The notes: generated by a model not told the origin, from the sequence alone. DNA of 64,000 nucleotides from an uncultured Acidobacteriota bacterium (GCA_902826455.1 CADEEV010000018.1:24931-88930), one strand, 5' to 3'. Numbered from the stretch's first letter, positions 41,301 through 53,476 are shown. A program made the numbers and translations.

Positions 41301-42586
41301 CCGGCGAGAGCGAGGGCCACGGCGCGTCCGGCGTCGAGGGCCCCGTGCCCCTGGCGCTCGCGCGGCGCGCCGGGCACCGGCCGGGCCGAGGCGATCAGCA
41401 GCTCCTTTACCCGCGCCGGCGTCAGCCCCGGGTTCGCCTCGAGCATGCAGGCCACGACGCCGGCCACGGTCGGCGCCGCGAAGCTCGTGCCCTCGACGTG
41501 CTGGTAGTGGGGCGTGACGAGCTTGAGCTCGGCGAGACGCGCTTCGGCCGTGGCATCCGACGCGGCGCGGCGCGCGAACAGCGCGGCGGCCTCCGCGGCC
41601 ACGGCCGTTCCCGGCAGCAGCGGCGCCACGACCCACTGGCTGGGAGCAACGAGCTCGGGCTTCGGAAGCCCGCCCGCGGTCTCGCCGTAGTTGCTGTGCC
41701 AGAGCGCGCGGTCTTCGTGGTCGAACGTGTTGCGGTCGTCGAGGCCTCCCACGGTGATCGCGAGGGGCGACGTGCCGGGCGGCACGAGGCGCCGCTCGCC
41801 GTCGTTGCCCGCCGCCACCACGACCGTGACGCCCTTGTGCACGAGCGCGGCGACGGCGGCGTCCACGGGGTTGCGCGCGAGGTCCGACACGGGATCGCCG
41901 CCGAGGGACAGGTTCACGAGGCGCAGACCGAGGCCGGCGCCCTCCCAGCGCAGCCAGTCGAGGGCCCGCGCGATCGCGCCGTTGCCGATGCGGCCCGAGG
42001 CGTCGCGCACCTGCACCAGCACCAGCTCCGCCGCGGGCGCGAGGCCCCGATACAGGCCGTGACTGCGCCGGCCGTTGCCGGCGCTCACGGCGCTCGTCAT
42101 GAGCCCGTGCCACTGGCCGGCCTCGAGGGCGTCCCAGCCGGGCCAGGCGGGCGAGTCGTGCGGCCCGTAGCGGCTCGCCCGCACGGGCTCCCGGCTCGCA
42201 TCGACGAAGGCACGGATCCGGTTCACGGGCTGCGTGAGGTCCGGATGCGGATGGAACGCCGCGTCCACCAGCGCCAGCGTCACGCCGACGCCCGTGAAGC
42301 GCGGGTCGGCGTGGAGGCGCAGCGGCGTCGGCAGGGCCCCGAAGGCCGCTTCGGCGTCCAGGGGCCAGGCTTTCTGGACGCCGGCATGGAGCGCGTGCTC
42401 GCCGTTCGCGAGGAGGGTCTCGAGCAGCGCCTGCTGCACGCACGCGGGGCACGAGCCGTCGGCCCGGTGCCAGCCGGGATGCTCGCGCGCCAGCACGGCC
42501 TCCGCGGCCGGCGGCATCCAGCCCGCGTCCGCGAGCACGGACGCGTCGGTCGCGAGCGCGCACGTGGCGCAGGCCGCCGTGCTCAC
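41297..42586 (-). CDS. S8 subtilisin-like protease with N-terminal cysteine pairs, no signal peptide
   Basis: A 429-residue protein from GTG. Catalytic triad: Asp in VTLALVDAAFHPH, His in GQWHGLMTSAVSAGNG, Ser in GTSFAAPTVAG; oxyanion Asn region VVVAAGNDGE. There is no signal peptide. The first ~65 residues carry CATC and CPACVQQ pairs that could bind zinc or act as a thiol switch. The GTG overlaps the stop of an ECF sigma gene (GTGA), the slot where an anti-sigma gene usually sits. It may therefore be a cytoplasmic protease of that sigma regulon, or process the sigma or its inhibitor; this is inference. Confidence 0.86.
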   Translation of the reverse strand: MSTAACATCALATDASVLADAGWMPPAAEAVLAREHPGWHRADGSCPACVQQALLETLLANGEHALHAGVQKAWPLDAEAAFGALPTPLRLHADPRFTGVGVTLALVDAAFHPHPDLTQPVNRIRAFVDASREPVRASRYGPHDSPAWPGWDALEAGQWHGLMTSAVSAGNGRRSHGLYRGLAPAAELVLVQVRDASGRIGNGAIARALDWLRWEGAGLGLRLVNLSLGGDPVSDLARNPVDAAVAALVHKGVTVVVAAGNDGERRLVPPGTSPLAITVGGLDDRNTFDHEDRALWHSNYGETAGGLPKPELVAPSQWVVAPLLPGTAVAAEAAALFARRAASDATAEARLAELKLVTPHYQHVEGTSFAAPTVAGVVACMLEANPGLTPARVKELLIASARPVPGAPRERQGHGALDAGRAVALALAG

Positions 42587-43188
42587 TGGCCGCGTTCGAG
42601 GTATGGAGCGAGCAGGCCGCGCAACGCCTGGCGCGCGCGATGCAGGCGTACCTTGGCGGCGCCCTCGCTCAGGCCGAGGGCGGCTGCGGCCTCCTCGGTC
42701 GAGAGCTCCTCGATGTCGCGCAACACGAGGATCGTGCGGTGGGCCTCCGGAAGCTGGTCGATGCACCGATGCACGAGAGCCTGCAGCTCGCGCCGGCCGA
42801 GCTGGCGCTCGGGCGACTCCGGCCAGTCGTGCACGTGGCGCTCGTGGTGGCCGTCCTCGAGGAAGCCCGGCAGCAGGTCCTCGATCGCGGCCTCGGGCCG
42901 GCGCTTGCGCGAGCGCAGCTTCATCAGGGCGCTGTTCACCACGATGCGATGCAGCCAGGTCTCCGGGGCGGCCTGGCCCTGGAAGCGATCCATGGAGCGG
43001 AACGCGGCCAGCAGGGCGTCCTGGACGGCGTCGCGGGCGTCCTCCTCCGACCGGAGCAGGCGTCGGGCGACCGACAGGAGTCGGGGACCGAAGCGCCGGA
43101 TCAGGTCCTCGAGGTCGATGCTCGGCCGCCCGGCGAGACGCGGGCCCTGGTCCTGGGTCCTCGCGAGCGGGAGAGGCGCGGCACTCAT
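42583..43188 (-). CDS. ECF-type sigma-70 factor (paralog of the 33353 gene)
   Basis: A 201-residue sigma factor. Region 2: FGPRLLSVARRLLRSEEDARDAVQDALLAAFRSMDRFQG; region 4: LPEAHRTILVLRDIEELSTEEAAAALGLSEGAAKVRLHRARQALRGLL. A linker of LLPGFLEDGHHERHVHDW is shared with the sigma at 33353-33907. No zinc-finger anti-sigma gene follows; instead a subtilase gene overlaps its end. The divergent gene at 43330 is a winged-helix/TPR regulator. No clear promoter was recognised in the 141-base gap. Confidence 0.88.
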   Translation of the reverse strand: MSAAPLPLARTQDQGPRLAGRPSIDLEDLIRRFGPRLLSVARRLLRSEEDARDAVQDALLAAFRSMDRFQGQAAPETWLHRIVVNSALMKLRSRKRRPEAAIEDLLPGFLEDGHHERHVHDWPESPERQLGRRELQALVHRCIDQLPEAHRTILVLRDIEELSTEEAAAALGLSEGAAKVRLHRARQALRGLLAPYLERGQ

Positions 43189-43329
43189 GGGCCCAAGGTA
43201 GTGGTCGGGGGCACAGTGATCAATGCACGGGGACTCATGCCCACCTCTCTTAGTAAATGCCTGTCCACTTGAACCTTACGACGTCGCCTCTCTCGGCTTT
43301 TTGGTACACTCGCCGGGCACTCCGGCTTC

Positions 43330-45234
43330 ATGGACGCTGACCCTCCCGGCTCTCGCCGCGTTCGCTTCGGGCTCTTCGAGGCGGACCTGCGCTCCGGCGA
43401 CCTGCGCAAGCAAGGCCTTCCCGTGCGCCTTCGGGGCCGGCCCTTCGAGGTCCTCACGCTGCTCCTCGAGAAGCCCGGGGAGCTCGTCACCCGCGACGAG
43501 CTGAGAGCCCGGCTCTGGCCGGCCGACACGTTCGTGGACTTCGATCACGGCCTCAACACGTCGGTGAACCGGCTCCGCGAGGCCCTGGGCGACACGGCCG
43601 AGAACCCGCGCTTCGTCGAGACGCTGCCGCGCAAGGGCTACCGGTTCATCGCACCGGTCACCGACGTGCCGATCCCGGCAGCCACGCCTTCCGAGCCCGC
43701 GGCGCCCACGGCAATGGCCGATCCGCCGCGGCGGACCGGCCGCTTCTGGGCCCTGGGGACCCTCGGACTCGGGGTGCTGCTGGCGGCGTCCATCGGCTGG
43801 TTCCGCGTACCGCCGGCGGCGCGACCCGCCGGCCCACCCCGCCTGGCGGTGCTGCCGTTCCGCAACGTGAGCGGCGACGCGGCCCAGGACTATTTCGCGG
43901 ACGGCCTGACCGACACGCTGATCGGCAGCCTCGCGCAGATCGACGGGCTGCGGGTGATCTCCAGGACCTCGGTGATGCCCTACCGGAGCACCACGAAGGC
44001 TCTCCCCGAGATCGCGAAGGAGCTGAGCGTCGGCGCGGTGGTCGAAGGCTCGGTGCTGCGCTCCGGCACCCGCATCCGCATCACCGCCAGGCTCATCGAC
44101 GCGGCCATGGACCGCAACCTCTGGGCGCAGACCTACGACCGCGACCTGGCCGACATCCTCACGCTCCAGGGCGAGGTGGCGAGCGCCATCGCCCAGGGCG
44201 TGCGCGTCGCGGTGACGCCCCAGGAGCAGGCGCACCTCGCGCAGCCGCGCAAGGTCGACCCCATGGCCTACGAGGCCTACCTGCGCGGCCGCTACTTCTG
44301 GCAGATCATGACCGACGACAACCTGCGGCGCGGCGTCCAGTACCTGGAGCAGGCGATCGCGCTGCAGCCCGACTACGCCGAGGCCTGGTCCGGCCTCGCC
44401 TACTGCTACTGGGTCATGGGCGGAGCCGGCTTCGAGCTCGGCCCGCAGAGCGAAACCGCGGTCAAGGCCAAGGCCGCGGCCACGAAGGCCCTCGAGCTCG
44501 ACCCGACGCTGTCCACCGCCCTCGCGACCCTCGGCATGCTCGAGATCGACTACGACTGGAACTTCGCGGGCGGCGAGGCGCGCATCCGCGAGGCCATCGA
44601 GCGGAGTCCCAGCCTCTCGGAGGTTCACGTCTCCTATTCCGCCTACCTCTCCGCCATGGGCCGGTTCGACGAGGCGATCGCGGAGGCCCGGAAGGGTTTC
44701 GAGCTCGATCCGCTCTCGGTCGTCGCCGGCCAGACCCTCGGCTGGCGCCTGCTCTACGCGCGCCAGTACGACCGGGCCGTCGTGCAGTTCGGCAATACCC
44801 TCGAGCTGAACCAGAGCGCGTTCGTGGCGCGCATCGGCCTCGCCCAGGCGCTGTGGGGCAAGGGCGAGAAGAAGCGCGCGCTCAGCGAGGCCCAGCGTTC
44901 CTACGCCGACTCCGACCGCAGCCCCTGGGTCCTGGGTTGGCTGGGCTACGCCTACGGCGCCTCAGGCCAGCTCGAGAAAGCCCGCGACGTGCAGGCGCAA
45001 CTCGCCGCCATGGCCCGGAAGCGCTACGTCTCGCCGATCTACGAGGCCATGGTGCGGGTCGGCCTGCGCGAGAACGACGAGGCCTTCGCGGCGCTGGAGG
45101 CGGCGTACGAGACGCGCTCGCCCTGGATGGTGTTCCTGAAGGTGGAGCCCGAGTTCGACGGCCTGCGTTCCGATCCGCGCTTCGTCGCGCTGCTGGACCG
45201 CATCGGTCACCGCACGACCAGCTCGACGCCGTGA
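43330..45234 (+). CDS. CadC-like winged-helix regulator with TolB-N-like and TPR domains
   Basis: A 634-residue one-component regulator typical of Acidobacteria. Residues about 10-105 are an OmpR/CadC-type winged helix (LRGRPFEVLTLLLEKPGELVTRDELRARLWP ... ETLPRKGYRFIAPV). A membrane span lies at about 135-155. Then a TolB-N/FlgO-like domain (LAVLPFRNVSGDAAQDYFADGLTDTLIGSLA, about 165-290) and about seven TPR-like repeats to the end. The DNA-binding end is cytoplasmic and the sensor periplasmic. Target genes unknown. The 3' end overlaps the convergent VOC gene by 28 bases. Confidence 0.9.
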   Translation: MDADPPGSRRVRFGLFEADLRSGDLRKQGLPVRLRGRPFEVLTLLLEKPGELVTRDELRARLWPADTFVDFDHGLNTSVNRLREALGDTAENPRFVETLPRKGYRFIAPVTDVPIPAATPSEPAAPTAMADPPRRTGRFWALGTLGLGVLLAASIGWFRVPPAARPAGPPRLAVLPFRNVSGDAAQDYFADGLTDTLIGSLAQIDGLRVISRTSVMPYRSTTKALPEIAKELSVGAVVEGSVLRSGTRIRITARLIDAAMDRNLWAQTYDRDLADILTLQGEVASAIAQGVRVAVTPQEQAHLAQPRKVDPMAYEAYLRGRYFWQIMTDDNLRRGVQYLEQAIALQPDYAEAWSGLAYCYWVMGGAGFELGPQSETAVKAKAAATKALELDPTLSTALATLGMLEIDYDWNFAGGEARIREAIERSPSLSEVHVSYSAYLSAMGRFDEAIAEARKGFELDPLSVVAGQTLGWRLLYARQYDRAVVQFGNTLELNQSAFVARIGLAQALWGKGEKKRALSEAQRSYADSDRSPWVLGWLGYAYGASGQLEKARDVQAQLAAMARKRYVSPIYEAMVRVGLRENDEAFAALEAAYETRSPWMVFLKVEPEFDGLRSDPRFVALLDRIGHRTTSSTP

Positions 45235-46193
45235 CCGTCGGGGTCGCGTAGCAGCAACCCGCGGCTGAAGCCGAGCTCGCGGCCCGCGGTCGCGACGTCG
45301 CCCGGCGACACGAAGAAGGCGCCCGCGAGGCGCAGTGCCGCGCCCGTGACGACGGTGCTCGCGGCCTCGAGGACGGTCTGCCAGTGGCCGACGTCGTTGG
45401 CACGGAGATCGACCGGCGCCGGGCGCCCGTCCCGCGGCGCCAGGTACTCGAGGAACTCGATGCCCGGCCCGGCGGCGGCGCGCATTCCCGTGATGCGCAG
45501 GCGGGCGCCGAAGACGTTGTTGAGGTGCTCCTGCTCCGGGCCGTAGTTCTCGCTCTCCCCCGCCACGCGCAGCCCGAGCAGGTCGCGGTAGAAGCCTAGG
45601 CTCGCCTCGGTGTCGCCGACCACGATCGCGGTGTGGTCGATGCCGAGGAAGAGGCGGTCGCCGCGATGCCACTTCGCGTCGCCCTTGCCGGGAGGGAAGG
45701 CCAGGATCTCGAGGGCGTGGCCGTCGGGGTCCTTGAAGTAGAAGGCCTCGATGCCGGCGGCGGCGGCGATGTAGGCCGGCAGCTTCTGGGGCCCGCTGGA
45801 CGCGTGGGCGACCTTGAACTCCCGCAGCCGCGCATAGGCCTTCGCCATGTCGCTCACGATGATCGCAACGTGCTGGAAGCTGCGGTCGTTGCTGCGCGCG
45901 TCGGGCGGGATCGGCCGGCCCTTCGGCGCGAGGTACTCGTGGAGCTCGAGCCGCTCGTCGCCCAGCCTCAGGACGACCACCCGCAGGCGCAGGCCGAAGA
46001 CGCCCTGCAGGTGCTCGTAGTCCGCTCCGCTCACCTCGACGTCCGACACCTTCTCGAACGTCAGCACCTTCGTGAAGAAGTCCGCCGAGCGGTCGGCGTC
46101 GGCCACGGTCATGGCCACGGCCGAGACCGCGGACACGCGGGGCTCGGCCGCGGCCGGGAGGGCCAGGAGAAGCAGCAGCGCCAGCCCCTTCAC
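45207..46193 (-). CDS. Secreted protein with two VOC (glyoxalase/dioxygenase fold) domains
   Basis: A 328-residue protein from GTG with a signal peptide (VKGLALLLLLALPAAAE). Two VOC modules are seen, about residues 22-155 (VAMTVADADRSADFFTKVLTFEKV ... IEAFYFKDPDGHALEIL) and about 170-328 (DHTAIVVGDTEASLGFYRDLLGLRV ... GLLLRDPDGHGVELVV). Metal residues look kept at the 'H' and 'E' positions. Export of a VOC protein is unusual but found in this phylum. GTGA overlap with the GMC oxidoreductase gene; a joint role in oxidising an extracytoplasmic substrate is plausible. Confidence 0.83.
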   Translation of the reverse strand: MKGLALLLLLALPAAAEPRVSAVSAVAMTVADADRSADFFTKVLTFEKVSDVEVSGADYEHLQGVFGLRLRVVVLRLGDERLELHEYLAPKGRPIPPDARSNDRSFQHVAIIVSDMAKAYARLREFKVAHASSGPQKLPAYIAAAAGIEAFYFKDPDGHALEILAFPPGKGDAKWHRGDRLFLGIDHTAIVVGDTEASLGFYRDLLGLRVAGESENYGPEQEHLNNVFGARLRITGMRAAAGPGIEFLEYLAPRDGRPAPVDLRANDVGHWQTVLEAASTVVTGAALRLAGAFFVSPGDVATAGRELGFSRGLLLRDPDGHGVELVVR

Positions 46194-47803
46194 AGGCGCG
46201 CCTTCAAGTGATCGCCGACGCGCAGCGCGTTGGCCATGATCGTGAGGGCCGGGTTCACGGCGGCGCTCGACACGAAGAAGCTGCCGTCCACGACGTAGAG
46301 GTTGTCGACGTCGTGGGCCTTGCAGTTCGTGTCGAGGGCCGAGGTCTTCGGGTCGTGGCCGAAGCGGATCGTGCCGTTCTGGTGCGCGACGCCGGCCAGC
46401 GGGATCTTCTCGCCCAGGAACAGGCTGCGGCCGAAGAGGCCCTGGTGGCAGTCGTGGCCGTGGACGGAGCACTTCGTCTGGCCCTTCATCAGGCTCTCGA
46501 GTTTGGCCCGCAGGCGCTTGTGACCCTCCTCGTTGTTGGGCCTGTAGGACAGGACGATGTTGCCCTTCTTGTCGAGGGTCACGCGGTTGTCCGGATCCGG
46601 CAGGTCCTCGGACGTCATCCAGAAGTCGAGCGAGTGCTTCGCCATCAGGTCGAGGGTGAAGCCCGGCGTGAGCGGCGGCGCGCCGGCCGAGAGCGCCGTG
46701 CCGTCCAGCTTCCCGACGAACGAGATGTGGCCCATCGGGAACTCCCAGTCCTTCGACGCGAAGTAGTAGTCGTTCACGGCCAGCGTCTTCTGGAAGATGG
46801 TGGGGTTCGGGCACTTCGACACCGCGAGCAGGACGGAGTTGATGTGGCCCATGTAGTGGCGGCCCACGACGTCGGAGCCGTTGGCGAGACCGTTCGGGTG
46901 CTTGTCGCTCGCCGAACGCAGCAGCAGCGCCGCCGAGTTGATGGCGCCCGCCGACACCACGACGACGCCGGCCGAGAAGGTCTGCGACTTGCCTTCGCGC
47001 TCGACCACGGCGCCCGTCACCTCGCGGCCCGTGGCGCTCGTGTCGAGCCGGGAGACGTAGGCGTTCGTGAGCAGCGTGACGTTGGGGTATTCGAGCGACG
47101 GCTGCACGGCGATCGTGTCGGCGTCCGCCTTGGCGCCGATCAGGCACGGGTACCCGTCGCACGTCTGGCAGCGGATGCAGAGGCTCTTGCGCGGATCCTT
47201 CTCGGTGAGACGGACGCCCAGGGGCACGTGGAAGGGCGTCGCGCCCTGCCGCGCGAAGTCTTCGGCGAGGGCCTGGATGCGCGGCTCGTGGCTCACGGCG
47301 GGGTGCCGGTACGGCGCGCTCGCGTGGGGATCGGTCGGATCCTCGCCGCGCGTCCCGTGCACGTGGTAGAGGTGCTCGGCCCGGGTGTAGTACGGCTCGA
47401 GGTCGTCGTAGGAGATCGGCCACGCCGGCGAGATCCCGCCGTGATGCCGCAGCTCCCCGAAGTCCTCCTGGCGCAGCCGGAACAGCGCCGCGCCGTAGAA
47501 CTTTGTGTTGCCGCCCACGAAGTAGTTGGTGTGGGGATGCAGGGGCTTGCCCCCGGAGTCGAACCAGGTCTCCTTCGTGTTGTACTTCGCGTCGACGTTG
47601 ACCGCCTTCGAGTCCCAGTTGTCGCGCTCGCGCGGCACGAAGTCCCCGCGCTCGAGCACCAGGATCTTCTTGCCGGTCGGCGCCAGCCGGTGCAGCAGCG
47701 TGCCGCCGCCCGCGCCGGTGCCGATGATGATCACGTCGTAGCGTTCGTTCGTGGCCAAGGTCTGTGCCTCCGCCGGCTCCATCGCTGCCGCGACGGCCGG
47801 CAT
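46190..47803 (-). CDS. GMC-family FAD oxidoreductase
   Basis: A 537-residue protein. FAD site: DVIIIGTGAGGGTLLHRLA (GxGxxGG) and ILVLERGDFVPRE. C-terminal signature: HQNGTIRFGHDPKTSALDTNCKAHDVDNLYVVDGSFFVSSAAVNPALTIMANALR. A tight cluster CIRCQTCDGYPC sits in the middle, like the cysteine clusters of gluconate- or FAD-dependent sugar dehydrogenases with a possible Fe-S site. It acts on an alcohol or sugar; electron acceptor unknown. Between the aquaporin-family gene (upstream) and the VOC gene (overlapping downstream) on the same strand. Confidence 0.9.
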   Translation of the reverse strand: MPAVAAAMEPAEAQTLATNERYDVIIIGTGAGGGTLLHRLAPTGKKILVLERGDFVPRERDNWDSKAVNVDAKYNTKETWFDSGGKPLHPHTNYFVGGNTKFYGAALFRLRQEDFGELRHHGGISPAWPISYDDLEPYYTRAEHLYHVHGTRGEDPTDPHASAPYRHPAVSHEPRIQALAEDFARQGATPFHVPLGVRLTEKDPRKSLCIRCQTCDGYPCLIGAKADADTIAVQPSLEYPNVTLLTNAYVSRLDTSATGREVTGAVVEREGKSQTFSAGVVVVSAGAINSAALLLRSASDKHPNGLANGSDVVGRHYMGHINSVLLAVSKCPNPTIFQKTLAVNDYYFASKDWEFPMGHISFVGKLDGTALSAGAPPLTPGFTLDLMAKHSLDFWMTSEDLPDPDNRVTLDKKGNIVLSYRPNNEEGHKRLRAKLESLMKGQTKCSVHGHDCHQGLFGRSLFLGEKIPLAGVAHQNGTIRFGHDPKTSALDTNCKAHDVDNLYVVDGSFFVSSAAVNPALTIMANALRVGDHLKARL

Positions 47804-47810
47804 TCCCGCT

Positions 47811-48581
47811 TCAGCCTCCCTGGCAGAACAGGCAGCGATAGCGTTCCGTGTGGTGCAGCTTCGCGCACCGGGCCGCGTTGCGCCCGCGCCCCCACACGAA
47901 CGCCTCCGCGGCGAGGAGCATCCCGAGGGGAGGCGCCAGCAGGTAGACCCAGAGCCCGGTGAAGTCGCCGGCGGGGATCGCCGAGGCGAGGGTGCGCGCC
48001 GGGTTGAGGCTCATTCCAGAGAACGGCTCCTCGAAGGTGATGTAGCTCGCGACCAGCAGACCGGCACCGATTCCGGTCGACGCCGCGAAGCGGCTGTTCG
48101 AGAGAGCGAGCACGACGCCCATCATCAGGAACGCAATGCTGGTCTCCGCGACGAGCGCCACCGCCTCGCCCGCATGGGGCGCGGTCACGACGAAGTGGAC
48201 GGCCGGATGCGAGAGCCAGGACCCGAGCAGCGCGGCCGAAAGGAGCACGCCCGCCAGCCCGCCCGTGAACTGCGCCAGGACGTAGAAGACGCCGTCCTCG
48301 GCCTTCGCCTTGCCGAGGCGCACGAAGGTCAGCGTCACGGCCGGGTTCATGTGGGCCCCGGAGCGCTGGCCCCACGGCGAGTAGATGAGCGCCACGGCCG
48401 TGAGCCCCATGGCCGCGCCCATCAGCGCCCGGCGCGGGAGACCGTCGGGAACGAGCGGCGCGAGTGGCGAGCCGGGATGCCACAGCAGGGCGCCGAACGC
48501 GCAGGCCGAGACCATGAACGCGCCGAGGGCGAAGGCCTCGATCAGGTACTCCGGCCAGTGCCGGCGCCACGCGTCGGCCAT
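47811..48581 (-). CDS. MIP-family (aquaporin/glycerol facilitator) channel with Cys/His tail
   Basis: A 256-residue, six-span channel with both pore motifs: HMNPAVTLTFVRLGK and MSLNPARTLAS. The C-terminal tail, ARCAKLHHTERYRCLFCQGG, has a C-x3-HH-x4-C-x2-C arrangement able to bind a metal, not part of classic aquaporins. ATG 48581 shares its A with the stop of a 54-residue open frame just upstream (TGATG). Eight bases separate it from the GMC oxidoreductase gene, so channel and oxidase are probably co-expressed. Confidence 0.9.
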   Translation of the reverse strand: MADAWRRHWPEYLIEAFALGAFMVSACAFGALLWHPGSPLAPLVPDGLPRRALMGAAMGLTAVALIYSPWGQRSGAHMNPAVTLTFVRLGKAKAEDGVFYVLAQFTGGLAGVLLSAALLGSWLSHPAVHFVVTAPHAGEAVALVAETSIAFLMMGVVLALSNSRFAASTGIGAGLLVASYITFEEPFSGMSLNPARTLASAIPAGDFTGLWVYLLAPPLGMLLAAEAFVWGRGRNAARCAKLHHTERYRCLFCQGG

Positions 48582-48745
48582 CAGGCGATGCGGTGACGCG
48601 CCGTGACCCGCAGCGCCTGACGATGCCACGCGCGCTGCCACTGCGGGGCCCGCGGCCGCGGCTCGAAAGCCTCCACCAGCTCGGCGCTCGCCATCAGCAC
48701 GAGCTGCACCAGCGTCCACATCAGGTCCGACCCGCTCGTTCGCAT
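48581..48745 (-). CDS. Short coupled open frame upstream of the channel gene
   Basis: A 54-residue open frame (start MRTSGSDLMWTLVQLVLMAS) with one short hydrophobic segment and a basic C-terminus rich in Arg and His. GGGAGAA lies seven bases before the ATG, and the stop overlaps the channel gene ATG as TGATG, both supporting translation. No family recognised. Its ribosome site lies in a hairpin arm (48753-48781). It may be a leader peptide or a small membrane-associated partner of the channel. Confidence 0.5.
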   Translation of the reverse strand: MRTSGSDLMWTLVQLVLMASAELVEAFEPRPRAPQWQRAWHRQALRVTARHRIA

Positions 48746-48752
48746 CGGCGTT

Positions 48753-48781
48753 CTCCCTGCCTGCTTCGATGCCGCAGGGAG
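48753..48781 (-). promoter_or_regulatory. Hairpin with embedded ribosome site, or terminator of the debranching gene
   Basis: On the minus strand CTCCCTGC (48781-48774) pairs perfectly with GCAGGGAG (48760-48753) across a 13-base loop. The second arm contains the Shine-Dalgarno of the 54-residue open frame. It is only 7 bases past the stop of the GH133 gene, so it could instead end that transcript. No T-run. Confidence 0.4.
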
Positions 48782-48788
48782 CGCCGCG

Positions 48789-50731
48789 TTACGGCGTGAG
48801 GACCTTCCGGTCGAGACGCAGCGCCTCGCTCACGGACCAGGCCTGGAAGGGGCAGCCACCGGGCCGGTGGGGCGCGTCGCCGTCGGCGACCTCGCTGACG
48901 TGGCCGACGCCGTACTCGTCGAGATGCCGGAGCAGCGGCGTGAGGCCCGTCGCGCGCGCTTCGGCGCGGGCCTCGGCGGTGTTGCCGCGGACACGCACCC
49001 ACGCCTCGACGAACGGCCCGAGCAGCCACGGCCAGACCGTGCCCTGGTGATAGGCGCCGTCGCGCTCGCGAGGACCGCCCTCGTAGCGGCCCTCGTAGCC
49101 GGGTTCGCCCCACGCGAGCGAACGCAGGCCCAGGGGCGTCAGCAGCCGGTCCTCCACCGCGTCGACCACGGCCCGGGCGCGCTCGCCGTCCAGGACCGCG
49201 AACGGCAGCCCGCCCACGGCCAGGATCTGGTTCGGGCGGAAGCTCCAGTCCGTCTTCCCCGCCTCGTGATCGACGTCGACGACGTCCGCCAGGTAGCCCC
49301 GGCTCTCGTCCCAGAAACGCGCGGCGAACGCGTCGCGAGCCTGCGTGAACGGCTCGGACCAGCGGCCGTCCAGGGTCGCGCCCACGGCGAGGGCGTTGAT
49401 CCAGAGGGCCTGGATCTCGACCGGCTTGCCGATGCGGGGCGTCACGACCCAGTCCCCCACCTTCGCGTCCATCCACGTGAGTTGGACGCCCGGCTCCCCC
49501 GCCGCCAGGAGGCCGTCGGCGTCGGCCCGGATCCCGTGGCGCGTCCCGCGGGAGTAGCCGTCGAGTATCGCGAGGATGGCCGCCTGCAGGCAGCCCTTGC
49601 GGCTGCCGCAGGTCTTGCAGGTCTCGGCCCCCTTGCGTCCCGCCGACGCGAGCAGGTATTCGTGGCTCGCGACGACGTACCAGAGCGACGCGTCGACGGC
49701 GTTGAACTCCGGCGCGTCGGCCGCGTCCTGGAAGCGATTCGGGAGCATGCCCTGGGACACGGCGTGGGACCACTCCATCAGGATGTCGCGGGCCTCGTCG
49801 AGTCGGCCCATGGCGAGACAGAGCCCCCGCAGCGCGATGAACGTGTCGCGGCCCCAATCGGTGAACCAGGGATAGCCGGCCACGATCGTCTGGCCGCTGC
49901 CGCGCTTCACGACGTAGGCGTCGGCGGCGCGCTCGAGGCGCGTCGCGAAGTTCGCGCGGCGCCCGCGCTCGGAGCGCCGCAGCTCCGCGAGCAGGGAGTC
50001 CGCGGACGCCGCGGCGCGCAGGCGCTCGGCGGCGTCGCCTTCGGCGGCGAGGATCAGGACCGCCTCGCCCCGCTCGAGGTCGAAGCGGAACGTGCCGGGC
50101 GCGCCGAGGTCCTCCACGTGGTCGAGGCCCCGGGCCTGTTCCTCGGCGTAGAGGAAGTGGCGGTACCAATGGGGCTCTGGCAGGAAGCCGCCGTTGGCGA
50201 GGGCCGTCGTCCCCGGCACCGAGGCGTACGGCTTGAAGGTCACGGTGTCGCCCTCGACGTCGCCATCGAAGCGGAACGCCGGGTTCTCGTGGTGCAGCGC
50301 GTGGTAGTCGCGGCCCGAGAGGAAGGGCCGCACTGTCAGCGTCGCCGGCTTGCGGTCGCCCACCAGCCGCCACGAGAGCGCGACGAGGGACTGGCCCTTC
50401 GCGACGAAAACCTCGTGCTCGATCCGCGTGCCGTCCTCGAGGGCGAACGTGAAGCGTGGCCAGGGGTCGCCCGTGAACCCCGTGAGGTGCCGGGCGCCGT
50501 CGGGGCTCACCGCGTCCGGATCGTAGCGTTGCGCGCTCAGGCCGTAGTGGCCAGCCTCCGTGTCCACGAACGCATCGAACCCGTTCACGAGGACGTAGCG
50601 ACCGGTCGGAGGCGTGACGGCGGTCAGCAGCAGCGCGTGGTAGCGGCGGGTCCGCGGGCCGACCACGGGGCCCGACGCGAAGCCGCCCAGCCCGTCCGCC
50701 TCGAGCCACTCGGCGCCCGCCTGGAGGACGC

Positions 50732-50735
<4 letters not shown>
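48789..50735 (-). CDS. Amylo-alpha-1,6-glucosidase (glycogen debranching, GH133-like)
   Basis: A 648-residue protein from GTG. N-terminal debranching domain: EWLEADGLGGFASGPVVGPRTRRYHALL; catalytic (alpha/alpha)6 domain includes AGYPWFTDWGRDTFIAL and EFNAVDASLWYVVA, the standard signatures of GDE_C enzymes. It releases alpha-1,6 linked glucose from glycogen-type branches. An insertion with ETCKTCGSRKGC (three or four cysteines) between catalytic helices is unusual and could bind metal. GTGA overlap with the GH63-like gene upstream shows the two enzymes are made together. Confidence 0.9.

Positions 50736-53476
<2,741 letters not shown>

Noticed and set aside
43189..43329. Promoters in the gap between the ECF sigma and the winged-helix regulator
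   Set aside because: Some partial boxes (TTGAAC, TACACT) occur but with wrong spacing.
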